Below the pieces are notes generated by a model that ran no database searches, was not told the DNA's origin, and saw only the letters and a program-made list of their open reading frames with translations. A stretch of 64,000 nucleotides of DNA, from assembly GCA_947568835.1 (NCBI GenBank), contig OX387611.1:6452001-6516000 (forward strand), written 5' to 3'. The DNA is from Protonemura montana. Lineage: Eukaryota; Arthropoda; Insecta; Plecoptera; Nemouridae. Made by a program: the position numbers and the translations under genes. Positions 1-16,964 of this stretch are shown piece by piece (within the stretch, counting starts at the first letter, position 1; the number at the start of each line of letters is the position of its first letter).

Positions 1-462
1 AGTTCTGGCGTAGCCGCCATTGCACTAGGCACCATTTTGTATATGAAAAGTCAAGACACAAGTTATTTTGATGGTGAAACTGAGAATTTTTTGATTTTGG
101 CTTGTTTGTTGGCTTACATAGCGACCAATACTTGTGGTTTTTTTGTACTTCCTGGTATTACTATTGGAGAGTTTCTACCGGCGAAGGTTCGAGGAATGGC
201 TGGCGGCTACATATTTACCGCGTTTAATATTGGATTGTTTATTGCTGCCAAAACTTTTCCCTGGTTGAATGGGGTTTTGGGTTCGCATGGAGTATTCTGG
301 GTTTTTGGAGGATCTTCATTGATAGGTACGTTGCTTGTATATTTATTTCTTCCCGAAACTATGGGAAGGACTTTAAACGAGATCGAGGACTATTTCAAAG
401 AGGATAATGTGATGTGGATCACAAGAAATAAGCGACCGACTAGTGAGTTTACGCTTATTTGA
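1..462 (+). CDS. MFS sugar transporter, C-terminal fragment (Tret1-like facilitated trehalose transporter)
   Basis: The frame is open from base 1 to a TGA at 460-462, giving the last 153 residues of a multi-pass membrane transporter; the N-terminal part lies upstream of the window. Visible features are hydrophobic segments that fit the last helices of a 12-helix major-facilitator protein, an intracellular-loop motif close to the PAEVRG signature (here FLPAKVRGMAGG), and the sugar-porter end motif PETMGRTLNEIEDYF just after the final helix. These features place it in the sugar porter family (SLC2/GLUT-like). Among insects the closest general type is the facilitated trehalose transporter, a plasma-membrane protein moving trehalose or glucose down its gradient. 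Substrate cannot be read from this fragment. The same strand carries enolase next, with no sign of co-transcription. Confidence 0.85.
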   Translation, partial: SSGVAAIALGTILYMKSQDTSYFDGETENFLILACLLAYIATNTCGFFVLPGITIGEFLPAKVRGMAGGYIFTAFNIGLFIAAKTFPWLNGVLGSHGVFWVFGGSSLIGTLLVYLFLPETMGRTLNEIEDYFKEDNVMWITRNKRPTSEFTLI

Positions 463-1630
463 AGAAAGTTTGTCGGTTTTCTTATTGGGCTGTGTCAGAA
501 TTTTCTTAAATCAGAGTGAATGGAAAACACGAGCAGAGTAGATTATTTTTAACAGTTTTTCATTTGTTAATTTCCAAAACTCACATCAACTCCATCGGAT
601 CTGACGCAAACAAAAACTAAACGGCGGCCATGTTTATTTGTTAAATTAAAAATGAACTTTGAAAGAGTAGGATTTAGCAAAGTAGTAAAAAAGAACTCAA
701 ACGAACACAACGATTATCTTAGAGTTTCGTTATTTAAGCTATATTGTGTTATATTATATGTATACAATTTTGTAACTGAGCCACGATGGTTTTTTTAAAG
801 CTTCTGATCCTTGTGGATTTTAATATTTAAAGGAAGTAAGTTAGGTTAAATATCACCTTTGGTATTGTACCAATCGTTTTTTTTAAATCACCATTTTTTT
901 GCCTCCTAATTAGTGCCAAGCTTTATCGATTAGTTTTCTTACTTTGTATTTAAGAAATATATACAGGTTCCGTCAAAAGTCCCAGCGCTTTTGTTAAGAT
1001 TATTTTCGCTTATTTTAGTCCCTTTTGAATAGGCAGCCAATATAGCACTGGTGCTCAGCGGACACGTTTTAATTTTCTCTCTCGGAACATGAAAGCTAGT
1101 TAATGATATTAAGAGATTCCACATTTAAGGACGATAAATTTGTTAATAAATAATGTATTAATTCGTTCTTAACAAGATTGTGGAGTTTAAATGTGTTGTG
1201 ACTATTTTTTTTAGTACGTCTCAAACTAACTATGATAATTTATTTTTATGCTTTAATTTACTCTTTATTCCTAACTCATCAGCTACAGTAATTTTTAGGT
1301 TAAGGTACGGTAACACTAGGAATTAATTGAAGAAAGAAAACGAAGATCGAAAGCTATTTTTCTATGAAAGCTTTGCATAAAACATTTTCTACTTGTGTTC
1401 GCATATTTATTTATATTGTTTTATGTTGTTTATTTATAAACCATAACAAAATGTGACAATTTAGCAGTTGTTTTTATTTAAAACACCCTAAGCGTTCTGT
1501 ACCGAAAAAGATTCCTCTGTCTGTAAATGTTCATTATCGATTTTGATCGGATATTGTTAGGTCTTCAAATACTATTTCTGTCGTTCAAGTGCAAAGCTAT
1601 TGACTGATTTGAAACCGATACAGCATCCAA
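463..1630. other. 3' UTR of the transporter and intergenic DNA before enolase
   Basis: AT-rich and non-coding as far as I can see. An AATAAA at 1145-1150 is the best candidate polyadenylation signal for the transporter, which would make its 3' UTR about 0.7 kb, but this is weak because such hexamers are common in AT-rich DNA. The enolase promoter should lie in the right part, and no clear TATA box was seen. Confidence 0.4.
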
Positions 1631-1885
1631 ATGAGGTTTGTAATTAGGTTATGTTCTTCATTAGGATCGCAATGTCAGCAATCGGTGTTTCAGTGCATTT
1701 TTAGAAGTTGGTGCCAAACTTTTGAACGGTATATTTTAAGAATCAGCTGTTGTCCCAGCGCTCGTTTAGACTCGGCTAGTCTCGTTGTTACCCGTGTTTT
1801 TACCCTTCATACACGACCTTACTTGATCCATAAGGTCATTGTGTCGACTCGACAAACTGCATAGCATTCGTCAGGTTCGCATTTG
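1631..1885 (+). other. Eno: Putative 5' UTR exon of enolase
   Basis: A good splice donor (TTTG followed by GTGAGA) at 1886 and a strong acceptor (TTTTCCTTTTCAG) ending at 2283 define a likely non-coding first exon and a 398-bp intron placed 43 bp before the enolase ATG. The exon's 5' limit is not visible; the left coordinate is arbitrary. The GC-richer stretch 1740-1880 supports transcribed sequence. RNA evidence is absent here, so this is inference from splice signals. Confidence 0.45.
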
Positions 1886-2326
1886 GTGAGATATCTTTAC
1901 TATTTTATTTCACAAATCATCACTTCTATTTTATTGTCGTTATTTATATACTTACACATAATCTACAATTACATTTGCGCGTATCAATTCTGCTTTAAAT
2001 CATTAAAACTTCGATTTCGAAGCCGGTTTTAATGGGGCGTAACTTACCTTAACGCAACCTGTACAATTTTGCGATTTGAATCAACGCCACGTATTTTAAA
2101 GAGTTGTTTGAAATAATCGGATAGCGAAATGCAATGACTCTTTTCAGATAGCTTCTTAATTTTCCAATAATGATAAATTATATCATTAGTAACTTATATT
2201 GCATCAGCTGGTAATCTAATCTGTCCAAGAAATCGAAACCTATAATGCTTCATAAAAATCAATGAGAACTTTTTCCTTTTCAGGAGATACTTGCCATTCG
2301 TTACTCAAACCCGCAACTACTCAAAA

Positions 2327-7763
<5,437 letters not shown>

Positions 7764-8430
7764 GTATTCACGTATTCGGCGACGACTGCGGCTTCCTTTC
7801 GGTGAAACTCGTCACCGAACGTCAAGCCAGCCAGCGACGTCGGGCGAACGGAGAGCAAAGAGTTCTCGTCCGCGCGGAATTCAGCAAGGAAGAAAACTTG
7901 GCGCTGGCCGAAAAGTAACGAGAGTACGTCGCTAATAGCTTGAGAGTGGTAGACGAATTTAGGTAGTCAGTAATTAGTAGGAGTAGATCCTGATACAACG
8001 TTTTTAACAGTTTGTTTATTAATCGAGTTGTCGGACAATAATCTTCATTCAGTTATAATATCGAGTTGTTTGCCCTCTGTCTTTAAACTTATATTAGGTT
8101 AATTAACTTTTTTATTATTGTCGTTAGCGATTTATTCTTGTTCTTCCAATTCGATCTTGCCAGAAGTTTCTTTGTTCTCTTTGTTAATGGTGCTGCTTGT
8201 TCTTCAAGGCATTTCTGATCGAAACTGTTGACGATTTCGTTGCTTCAAATTGACCGGATTTCCGTTAAGTTATCGAATATTGTTTTGGGAACGTAACATT
8301 CTCGTTGTTATCCGTATTGTTGGCTATCAGATAGTTTAGGAACGTGATCGTATTGTGCATCGCTGCATAGCGTCGTGAAATTGGTGTTGTAAATTGTGTG
8401 CGGAAAATAAACTGAAGGTAAATATAGAAA
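7764..8430 (+). other. Probable enolase 3' UTR
   Basis: Follows the enolase stop codon. An AATAAA at 8406-8411 is the best candidate polyadenylation signal, giving a 3' UTR of about 0.65 kb. The first 150 bases remain GC-rich, then composition drops to the local background. No reading frame of interest. Confidence 0.45.
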
Positions 8431-8829
8431 CCGTTTCTTTGCCATTTTTCCTTCTGCTTAGAACTTTGATTTGTGAACGGATGGCAAGTCCATGACGGAG
8501 CCACAGAAGCCAAAAGCGGGAACTTACTTACTTTCTTAAATTAATATAAAAAAGTGTTAATTATCAGTTCATTAATTATCCATAGTATGAATTAATTAAC
8601 TAAAATGTGACCGCACTAATATTAAACTATATTTGCGCAAAATAGCCGTCGATAGACATTTTTACCTCGACAAAAGAGAGTCGCCGAAGTTTTGAGTGTT
8701 AAGAAATTTCATTTAGTTATTTCTCAAAGATAACTCGAATTTGAGACTGGATATACAATTATCTGTATTTTGAGGCGTAATAATTCAGTTGCAAGGTTGT
8801 TAGTTTTTCTGGTGATTGCACAAGGGAGC

Positions 8830-8960
8830 TGAGACCAGCAAGCAAAGGATGGAAGAGAAGCTAGACTGGTAAAATGTGCGACCGAACTTGGATACGAACA
8901 CCGGACCTCCCGAATGCTTGTCAGGTGCTCTACCAATTGAGCTATCCGGGCACAAAGATG
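8830..8960 (-). mobile_element. tRNA-derived SINE, minus strand
   Basis: On the minus strand the sequence reads GGATAGCTCAATTGGTAGAG (A box), then GGTGTTCGTATCC (B box), in a tRNA-like fold with pairing D and anticodon stems, followed by a non-tRNA body containing CCAGTCTAGCTTC. The anticodon loop would read AGC, but the base before it is not T, the acceptor stem has a mismatch and the sequence runs on into a shared body, so this is a SINE and not a functional tRNA. The same body recurs at 28735-28915. Confidence 0.75.
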
Positions 8961-11949
8961 TTTCACGGGTCGGGATAAGGGATCCCGACTAAGGTGAAGA
9001 GGCCAAGACAACTCGCATGGACGAGTACTTAGCAACTCTAGGATGCTTATTCTGCGGCCACAGGTACAGATTGGTCCGTCACATTTCCTCGAATTTCGAT
9101 TTATCTATGAAAGAAAAACGGCAGTTGCAGGGTTTTTTGTATTTATTTGTAGAGGCTTGTAGAGTGTTAATTGTAGAGATTTGGTAAGAAGTAACGGCCG
9201 CAAGCGCCATCGGATGGCACCTAGCATTGCCACCTGTTCCTGCTCATTTTTTCAGCAGAAAGCTTCACATTAACTATCTCTCTAACTTTACCTATAAACT
9301 CAATGGTGGTAGTAGACACATTTCACTAAAATATTGACCCCTCGAGAAATTAGGTACTTGTCGATCCCATGTCAGGTAAGACATTATCCGCACAACACAA
9401 ATGTAGTTAAATGTGCATAACCTTGCAGGGGGAGAAACCTAATGCAAGTAATTTGGTGGGAAGGTTAAATAGTGATGCAGGCCTTAAGATTAATGGTTGA
9501 ACCCAAATAAACAAGTGTTGCAGCGGTTGATTTTTCTGGCTCAAACGACAGTAATCTTCTTCCATTACACAGATATAACCACATAAAAAAGAAGCAAATA
9601 CGTGATGTCTTACCAAAGATTAGATGTTAGGTACATCAGAAAATGACGGTTTGTGGCGGCGCTAGTAGTAGCAACCTGCTGTACGTACCGCGGAGTTCAA
9701 AAAATCCGTAGTGCATGTGACATTCGCAAACGCGCTAGTAGTTCTTGGTAAGCACGGAGAGGCGCCGAGTTCAAAAGGCCTGTAATGTTCTCGATTGCTG
9801 TATCTGACATCTGTCCACTTACATGTCCACATTTAATGCTTACATTTTTTGACGTTCGGAATAACACTCGTTTTACAATCAAGTACCGTCTCAAATAAAT
9901 TTCCCACGGCGACAACAGGCGGTTATGGCTGTCAAAATGTTCTTATCAGAGACTAAACCCGGTGCTGATACCCCAAGAAATGCCACAAATGTAGCTTTTT
10001 GATTTGAAATTATGCCACTGGCTCATGTTCAGTTATTGGCAAGTCGTTAGTGACATGCACCATTTCAAATACCGCGGACCTTTTGCTACAACATCGACAA
10101 CTATTGACTTTGCTGATAACGACCATTCACGGTTAATTTGCTTAATTTACAATTGCTTCTGTAAATGTAAGAGATTGAATCGCTAGCTCAAAACGAGGAC
10201 TAAAACAGGTGTATGCAAAAATGTGGGAAAAACGTGGTCGTGGGTGCATACCTACTTGGTCGCTATCGATCGACGGAAGGTCAATGGAATGGAAGATCAA
10301 AATTTTTGTTATTAAAAAAATTACGTTAGAAAGGAAACGTCAGTTTTTCCGCGGAAAAGTCATGTTGTTAACGTTTAAACCTGAATATTCCCAACTGCAG
10401 TCATTTAAGACAGCATCGTTTTCATCTTTACACTGAACTACTTGCAGTGCAAATCACGCGATGACCGCTTTCGGGGATGGCCGTGGCCGGGTGGACAGGT
10501 AAGCACAGGAAGATAAATCATCCAGGTTAGTCCACCACATTTTCGACTACAGCTGACATTTTTACAAGTCAAGAGTGCGCTTGGTGGCGGTAATTCACTT
10601 CGTAAGTAAAAATGACGACCGACAGCCCGGGTAGTGGAAAAGAATATACCTATGCCGGCGTAGCCAAGTTATTTTCGGAATCGAGCTTCTGACATTTTGA
10701 GTAATTGCATTTCGGTATTCTTAATGCCAAAACAGCTCTCTAAGCAACTTCAGGTATTCATCGCCAGTCTTGACGTGGATATGTCAAGTCTTGCAGATAA
10801 AAACACAAATGTTGGCGACTGCAGTAAAAGCATTCTTTTCTCGAAAGTTAAAGGATGTTATTTTTGTGGCAAAAATCCCCCGGTGGCAGCTCGTCTGGAA
10901 TGGCGACCAGCAGGGATGGCCGCGGACTCGCAGGTACGCGGAGGGAAGGGTCGAAAAAGCTCTGTCAGGGATTTCTCTACAATTTCAACAGCTACTGACA
11001 TTTTACGAAGGCGAGAGGCCTAAGGATTTGAGAGAAACACCCTTGAGCTCGCATATGTTTTTCTTCTTCACTTGAATTGTTAGTAATTGAACGGTTCGCT
11101 GATCGAATTTGAAGTGTTTTAGAATGGATCAATTAGACGTTTGGAAGACTGGATGATAATTAATTAAAGTGACACCGAGTCAACCAAACCCGCTAAGAAA
11201 AGAACGCATGGTAACGCAAGCTGCAATTTCTACCACTCGCTAAGAACCTCGTAAGAGCACCGTGAGTAAATATTTACCAAAAAGTCACCCATGAAACAAC
11301 CTCGATAATTTACCAAAATCTATATATTTTGTTTAATTTTAGCCAATTTAGATTGATTTAGGGGGTTGCAAATAGCTATCAGATACAAGAAGTTTACAAA
11401 AATCAATGTCATATTTATCATATCAGACATTTTAGAGCTAAAATCACATCAGACCATCCCATTGTACCTATACATCTTAACATAAAAACCATTTTACTTG
11501 CATCTCCTAATAATACACCTTCTTCGTTTTTTAATTTTAGACAAAAATCGACGGTTGTTTATTTGTACCTAAACTTACCGTAAACGAAACTGAGTTAAAT
11601 ATTTTAAGCAACAAATAGGGTATGAAATATCTTCATACATTCGAGGTGTCGTGAGCAGGGCAGTTTAACCGATAGATTTCTTGCCTGAAACATCTACAAA
11701 TGTTGGTATACTAACTAATTCTGAGTATATTGTAACAGTGAAATTTTAAATTCCTTCAAAATTTATCAAATAAAAGTGTTAGGGCACGTATTGCTTCATG
11801 TCTTGAATGTCACTGTTGTCAAATTTTCCTTTCCATTAAGAAAGAGGAAATTAAAAGTTTTCATAGAGTTTCTATTATAATGCAAAAAAAAATGTGTCAT
11901 TCTTAGATGGCAGTAACTTCTCGAATTGTATTTTCAAATTTAACTCGTT

Positions 11950-12198
11950 TTTTAAACTTCTCATGCTCAAAAAATCTCCATCAATGTTTACCTCAACGAT
12001 TGATATACACGCAACGATATTAAAAAGCGAGTTACCTACGAGAAATATCGAAATTAAAATTCATACGACAGTGGCTCCACTTAGCGTGACGTTCCGGTAC
12101 TCTGTATTTTTGTCGGTAAGGTAGTCATTTGGCAGCCATCTTTCACGCAGAGACTGTAACATTGACGTTGTTTCTCTACCTATAACCTACACTCAACA
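11950..12198. mobile_element. Half copy of palindromic foldback element K
   Basis: Contains CTCCATCAATGTTTACCTCA, ATTCATACGACAGTGGCTCC, GTCGGTAAGGTAGTCATTTG and ACCTATAACCTACACTCAAC in the same order as the right halves of the complete elements at 37071-37499 and 61014-61417. Only one arm is present, so it is a truncated copy. Confidence 0.75.
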
Positions 12199-13059
12199 AT
12201 GACAATGACAAATGACACTGGATAGCGGTTTCAACGAAAGGCGCCACCGGTCGTTTTGGAATTGTGTTTGTAATTCGGACTGTCATTAAAAAAAAAAAAA
12301 AAACCTACAAACCATCTCCGCTGATGTCTGCCATTTTATTTTGCTTCAAAGCTTATTTGGTGTCAAGATTATTCGTTTTTCGAGCTATTTTCAGAATAGT
12401 AGGTACCAATTTTCTAATAATTCTGGGAACTATTTTTCAGATTTTATAAGTACTATTTATAATCCCCGCCAAGAAAATCGTAGCTGAAATTTGATTGATG
12501 AGTTGGTAGCAATGCTGGGGGCATCTCTTGGGCTGGAACCAAGGGCTGGAACATTATAAATAAAAGAAAAAAAAAACATATTTCAAGCTGCATTTTTTAT
12601 GCGAATCGTGTTGCATTTTTTGATACTAGGGTATATAATCATAAATCTTGTCATTTTGAGGGGATTGGGTCTACCCTAGAATAAAATCCATTGAAAAATG
12701 AAATCACACAGAACGACGCAACTTACAATCTTAGAGTAAGCATAAAATTGCTTCATATTTTCTTTATACTCGTCTCGATATGATGCCAGAATCATAAGAA
12801 ACCAATCTGATTTCCAAGACGTCAAAGTGTACCAATATTTTGTCGACAGCAAACACGACTAGGTCAAATCTGGCCCTTTGACCTTTGCCCTTTGCGACAC
12901 CGCCGACTGGAAATCCATGCGTACTAGATTAAACATTGGTAATCTTGCTTAGCACACACTTGTACACGTGTTCTTGTAATTACACGTACACAATTCAAAT
13001 TTTCTGTCGGCTAAACAAGAAAAACTAATTTAAAGTTCAAAATATAATCCGTTGGAGAA

Positions 13060-13390
13060 CATTAGGATGAAATCTAATAAGATAATTAGATATAATTAGA
13101 TTTCATCCTAATACAGCAACGAATCTAACGTCAAATTGGAGTTATTCTAATTTGACAGGTTGTGACGTGATATAGCGTCACTAGAATCAGAGTGACTGTG
13201 AGTATTCACAGCCTCATGGTTCTATTCCTTGGAAAACTGTCATTCTCATCAAATACACTAAAATCGTCTCATAAACCAGTGTCCTAATAGCTCAATGGTT
13301 CCGAGCAACACCCGCGATAGGTGGAGATTGAGGTTCGAGTCCGCGTTTGGGCATCAATTTTTGAGACGGTTATAGTGTTGATAATAATAA
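13060..13390. mobile_element. Composite repeat M with a tRNA-like head
   Basis: Starts with a perfect 18-bp inverted repeat (ATTAGGATGAAATCTAAT at 13061-13078 and its complement at 13095-13112), continues through CAGAGTGACTGTGAGTATTC, and ends in a tRNA-like module at about 13285-13365 with TAGCTCAATGGTTCCGAGCA (A box), GAGGTTCGAGTCC (B box) and the tail TTTTTGAGACGGTTATAGTG. The same modules recur in reverse at 30285-30445 and 36558-36745, and the tRNA module alone near 33.4 and 43.5 kb. No coding capacity. Confidence 0.65.
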
Positions 13391-13940
13391 AATACCGCTA
13401 GAGAACATAGTTTTCCGGCAGAGTCGCTACAGATTGACATGCCGGCCAAATGTCATTAAAAATAAAAGAAAACACTACCAAGCGATCCAAGTTATTATTC
13501 CACCGACCAATTGTGCTTGTTGCTACGTCTCTAAAAGCATTTTGCATGCGTCTCAACAGCTATCAAGCACGATCTCTCGCTCCAAAGAAACGGAGAAAGA
13601 GGCTCGCCTTTTACCCCAAGGGGCTTGCCTCATGGTTAACATGCAGAGGCCAATGATTCTAACCGATCCAGTGGCAATACTATAAAGAAGTTGCGTCATC
13701 AATCAATCATCTTACTACGAGACAAGATATGTGGAGTGATTGCGTCAGATTGTAGTGGTGTGACTTTGTTCTCGGCAATCGCGACCAATTCATTCATGAA
13801 GTCGTTCTTTGACGAACCGCGATGAGTCAAATGAGCAGAAGGCGCGCATTTCATCGAATTAAAATAATAAAAAACAACACTTAACGACTTCTCGCACTGA
13901 TTCTGCTGCAGGAATGCCAAGAAATTTATTTTATTTTCTG

Positions 13941-15052
13941 CAAAGGAGCGGACACTCGCCGTCGCCTCTGTGCTGGACATTCCGTGACAGGGTGCTTGTT
14001 TCGCTCCACGCAAAGGAGCGGACACTCGCCGTCGCCTCTGTGCTGGACATTTCGTGACAGGGTGCTTGTTTCGCACCACGCAAAGGAGCGGACACTCGCC
14101 GTCGCCTCTGTGCTGGACATTCCGTGACAGGGTGCTTGTTTCTCTCCACACAAAGGAGCGGACACTCGCCGTCGCCTCTGTGCTGGACATTCCGTGACAG
14201 GGTGCTTGTTTCACTCCACACAAAGGAGCGGACACTCGCCGTCGCCTTTGTGCTGGACATTCCGTGACAGGGTGCTTTTTTCACTCCACACAAAGGAGCG
14301 GACACTCGCCGTCGCCTCTGTGCTGGACATTTCGTGACAGGGTGCTTGTTTCGCTCCACACAAAGGAGCAGACACTCGCCGTCGCCTCTGTGCTGGACAT
14401 TCCGTGACAGGGTGCTTGTTTCGCTCCACGCAAAGGAGCGGACACTCGCCGTCGCCTCTGTGCTGGACATTCCGTGACAGGGTGCTTGTTTCACTCCACG
14501 CAAAGGAGCGGACACTCGCCGCCGCCTCTGTGCTGGACATTCCGTGACAGAGTGCTTGTTTCGCTTCACGCAAAGGAGCGGACACTCGCCGTCGCCTCTG
14601 TGCTGGACATTCCGTGACAGGGTGCTTGTTTCACTCCACGCAAAGGAGCGGACACTCGCCGCCGCCTCTGTGCTGGACATTCCGTGACAGGGTGCTTGTT
14701 TCGCTCCACGCAAAGAAGCGGACACTTGCCGTCGCCACTGTGCTGGACATTCCGTGACAGGGTGCTGTTTCGCTCCACGCAAAGGAGCGGATACTCGCCG
14801 TCGCCTCTGTGCTGGACATTCCGTGACAGGGCGCTTGTTTCGCTCCACGCAAAGGAGCGGACACTCGCCGTCGCCTCTGTGCTGGACATTCCGTGACAGG
14901 GCGCTTGTTTCGCTCCACGCAAAGGAGCGGACACTCGCCGTCACCTCTGTGCTGGACATTCCGTGACAGGGTGCTTGTTTCACTCCACGCAAAGGAGCGG
15001 ATACTCGCCGTCGCCTCTGTGCTGGGCATTCCGTAACAGGGCGCTTTTTTCG
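13941..15052. repeat. Minisatellite C1, 70-bp unit, about 16 copies
   Basis: The unit contains CAAAGGAGCGGACACTCGCC, GTCGCCTCTGTGCTGGACAT and TCCGTGACAGGGTGCTTGTT. Copies are almost identical; one unit near 14760 is one base short. Because 70 is not a multiple of 3 and the unit lacks stops in all three minus-strand frames, the array generates long overlapping open frames (up to 382 codons) that are artefacts. The same unit builds C2 and C3. Confidence 0.97.
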
Positions 15053-15059
15053 CTTGAAA

Positions 15060-16260
15060 AAGGCGCTAGAATTTGGCAATTAACTTGTGGGTCATTAATG
15101 AAAGCAGTAACCGTCTAACGACGCATTTCGTCCTCAAAATAAAACAATTACTTTGTACTGCCTCAATAGAAGAGTACTTTTACCTATGCAAGTAATCATG
15201 AAACTATATTCCAATTTAGAACATGGTTTTATGATTTATGGAAATAAGTAGTTGTCGAACAAGCAAAGGTCCTTCAAAATTAAAACGCAAAATAAATTCA
15301 CAAGCTCTTAAAAAAAAACAAAAGGTGAACATGCTAATTGGTATTATTAACTCGATGGTTTGCACTGTTCCTATTGCATTACGCTGGTTTATTTTTTGTG
15401 CCATTTCGGATATGCGTCGTATGATTTGTCTGCAACGCAATTTGGTAACACGCAATGACCGTTACTGCACCGGACGGTTTGAATTCGTTCCATTTATGGA
15501 AACTTGACGTTCGGAATCATAGTCTGGGGTTGGTTCATTCATGGATTTCACTCAATGGTCTATCGCAGGTATTTTGAAGGAGATGATGTGTCCTAAAATT
15601 TGGCAGAGAAAGAATCCAGGATTAAGAAAAGATATCTCTTTTTTCTATCGAAGGTTATGGGCCTAACGAGAAACAAAAGAAGGTAAACAAATTTAGAGAA
15701 AATTGCAGAGAGAGAGAGAACGAAGGTATCAGAATGCCAAGGCGTTAGATATTCGACGCATTCTGTTTTGATTTTAGAAGTAAATATATCATTACCATTT
15801 TCAGGTGGATTACTTAAATAGGAAACGTTGGTTTTTAAGTAAATTGGTTTTTGTAAAAATGCCCAGTATCAGACAGTTAGTCCAAAATTGATTGTATTTT
15901 ACGAAGATTGGCCTGGAAATACTTGGCCAATTCAAGGACGTAAGAGCAAAATAAAACAGTTTAGCACATACCAATTTCACCATATTACGCTGCAACAATT
16001 TTAGCTTGGCGTTCATTACCTAACCTATAATTTCCAATGGTAAATAAAGTTGCATCAGCCATAAAACCGTCATTAAAGTGTCAACGCACAATATCTTTGG
16101 GCTTATAACCAACAAGTCCAATGACAATATTGTGAGATTGGAATTCCTTTAGGTATTGAATAAGAAAAACAAATAACGAGTTATAACTTAGTGAAATCCT
16201 ATTTTTAAAATATGAAAATAAATAGGTCACATAGATAGTGACAGGACGATAATGCACTGG
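15060..16260. other. Intergenic, no feature recognised
   Basis: AT-rich DNA between arrays C1 and A2. No recognisable exon, RNA or repeat was seen on either strand. Confidence 0.4.
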
Positions 16261-16265
16261 TATAA

Positions 16266-16964
16266 GTAACCTGGATAGAGCATAGGATCTAGCCAGCTGA
16301 TCTCAAATAACCTGGATAGAGCATAGGATCCAGCCAGCTGATCTCAAATAACCTGGATAGAACAAAGGGTCCAGCCAGCTGATCTCAAATAACCTGGATA
16401 GAGCATAGGATCTAGCCAGCTGATCTCAAATAACCTGGATAGAGCATAGGATCCAGCCAGCTGATCTCAAATAACCTGGATAGAGCATAGGATCCAGCCA
16501 GCTGATCTCAAATAACCTGGATAGAGCATAGGATCCAGCCAGCTGATCTCAAATAACCTGGATAGAGCATAGAATCCAGCCAGCTGATCTCAAATAACCT
16601 GGATAGAGCATAGGATCCAGCCAGCTGATCTCAAATAACCTGGATAGAGCATAGGATCCAGCCAGCTGATCTCAAATAACCTGGACAGAGCATAGGATCC
16701 AGCCAGCTGATCTCAAATAACCTGGATAGAGCATAGGAACCAGCCAGCTGATCTCAAATAACCTGGATAGAGCATAGGATCCAGCCAGCTGATCTCAAAT
16801 AACCTGGATAGAGCATAGGATCCAGCCAGCTGATCTCAAATAACCTGGATAGAGCATAGGATCCAGCCAGCTGATCTCAAATAACCTGGATAGAGCATAG
16901 GATCCAGCCAGCTGATCTCTAATAACCTGGATAGAGCATAGAATCCAGCCAGCTGATCTCAAAT
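16266..16964. repeat. Minisatellite A2, 41-bp unit, about 17 copies
   Basis: Same unit as A1 in the enolase intron and in the same orientation. Copies here are more uniform than in A1, suggesting recent expansion or homogenisation. Intergenic. Confidence 0.97.

Larger units (their letters stand above)
8430..13060. other. Gene-poor interval with scattered repeats
   Basis: No exon recognisable as a known protein was found on either strand. It holds a tRNA-derived SINE (8830-8960), half of a palindromic foldback element (about 11950-12198), and two loosely similar stretches near 10470-10580 and 10910-11010 that each contain GATGGCCG and GCTGACATTTTTAC or CTACTGACATTTTAC and may be an old duplication. 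Short frames here show no protein-like composition. Confidence 0.4.

Noticed and set aside
2291..2326. Upstream in-frame extension of enolase (TTG at 2291)
   Set aside because: No ATG in the extension; the conserved enolase N-terminus begins at the ATG at 2327, and an acceptor ends at 2283, so these bases are 5' UTR.
8878..8956. Possible functional tRNA-Ala gene, minus strand
   Set aside because: Boxes A and B are present, but the base 5' of the anticodon is not T, the acceptor stem is mismatched, and the sequence continues into a SINE body seen elsewhere.
13931..15079. 382-codon open frame on the minus strand, with several overlapping long frames
   Set aside because: It is array C1 read through. 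The 70-bp unit has no stop in any minus frame, so all three frames are open and the protein is the same three phrases repeated. No signal, domain or start context supports translation.
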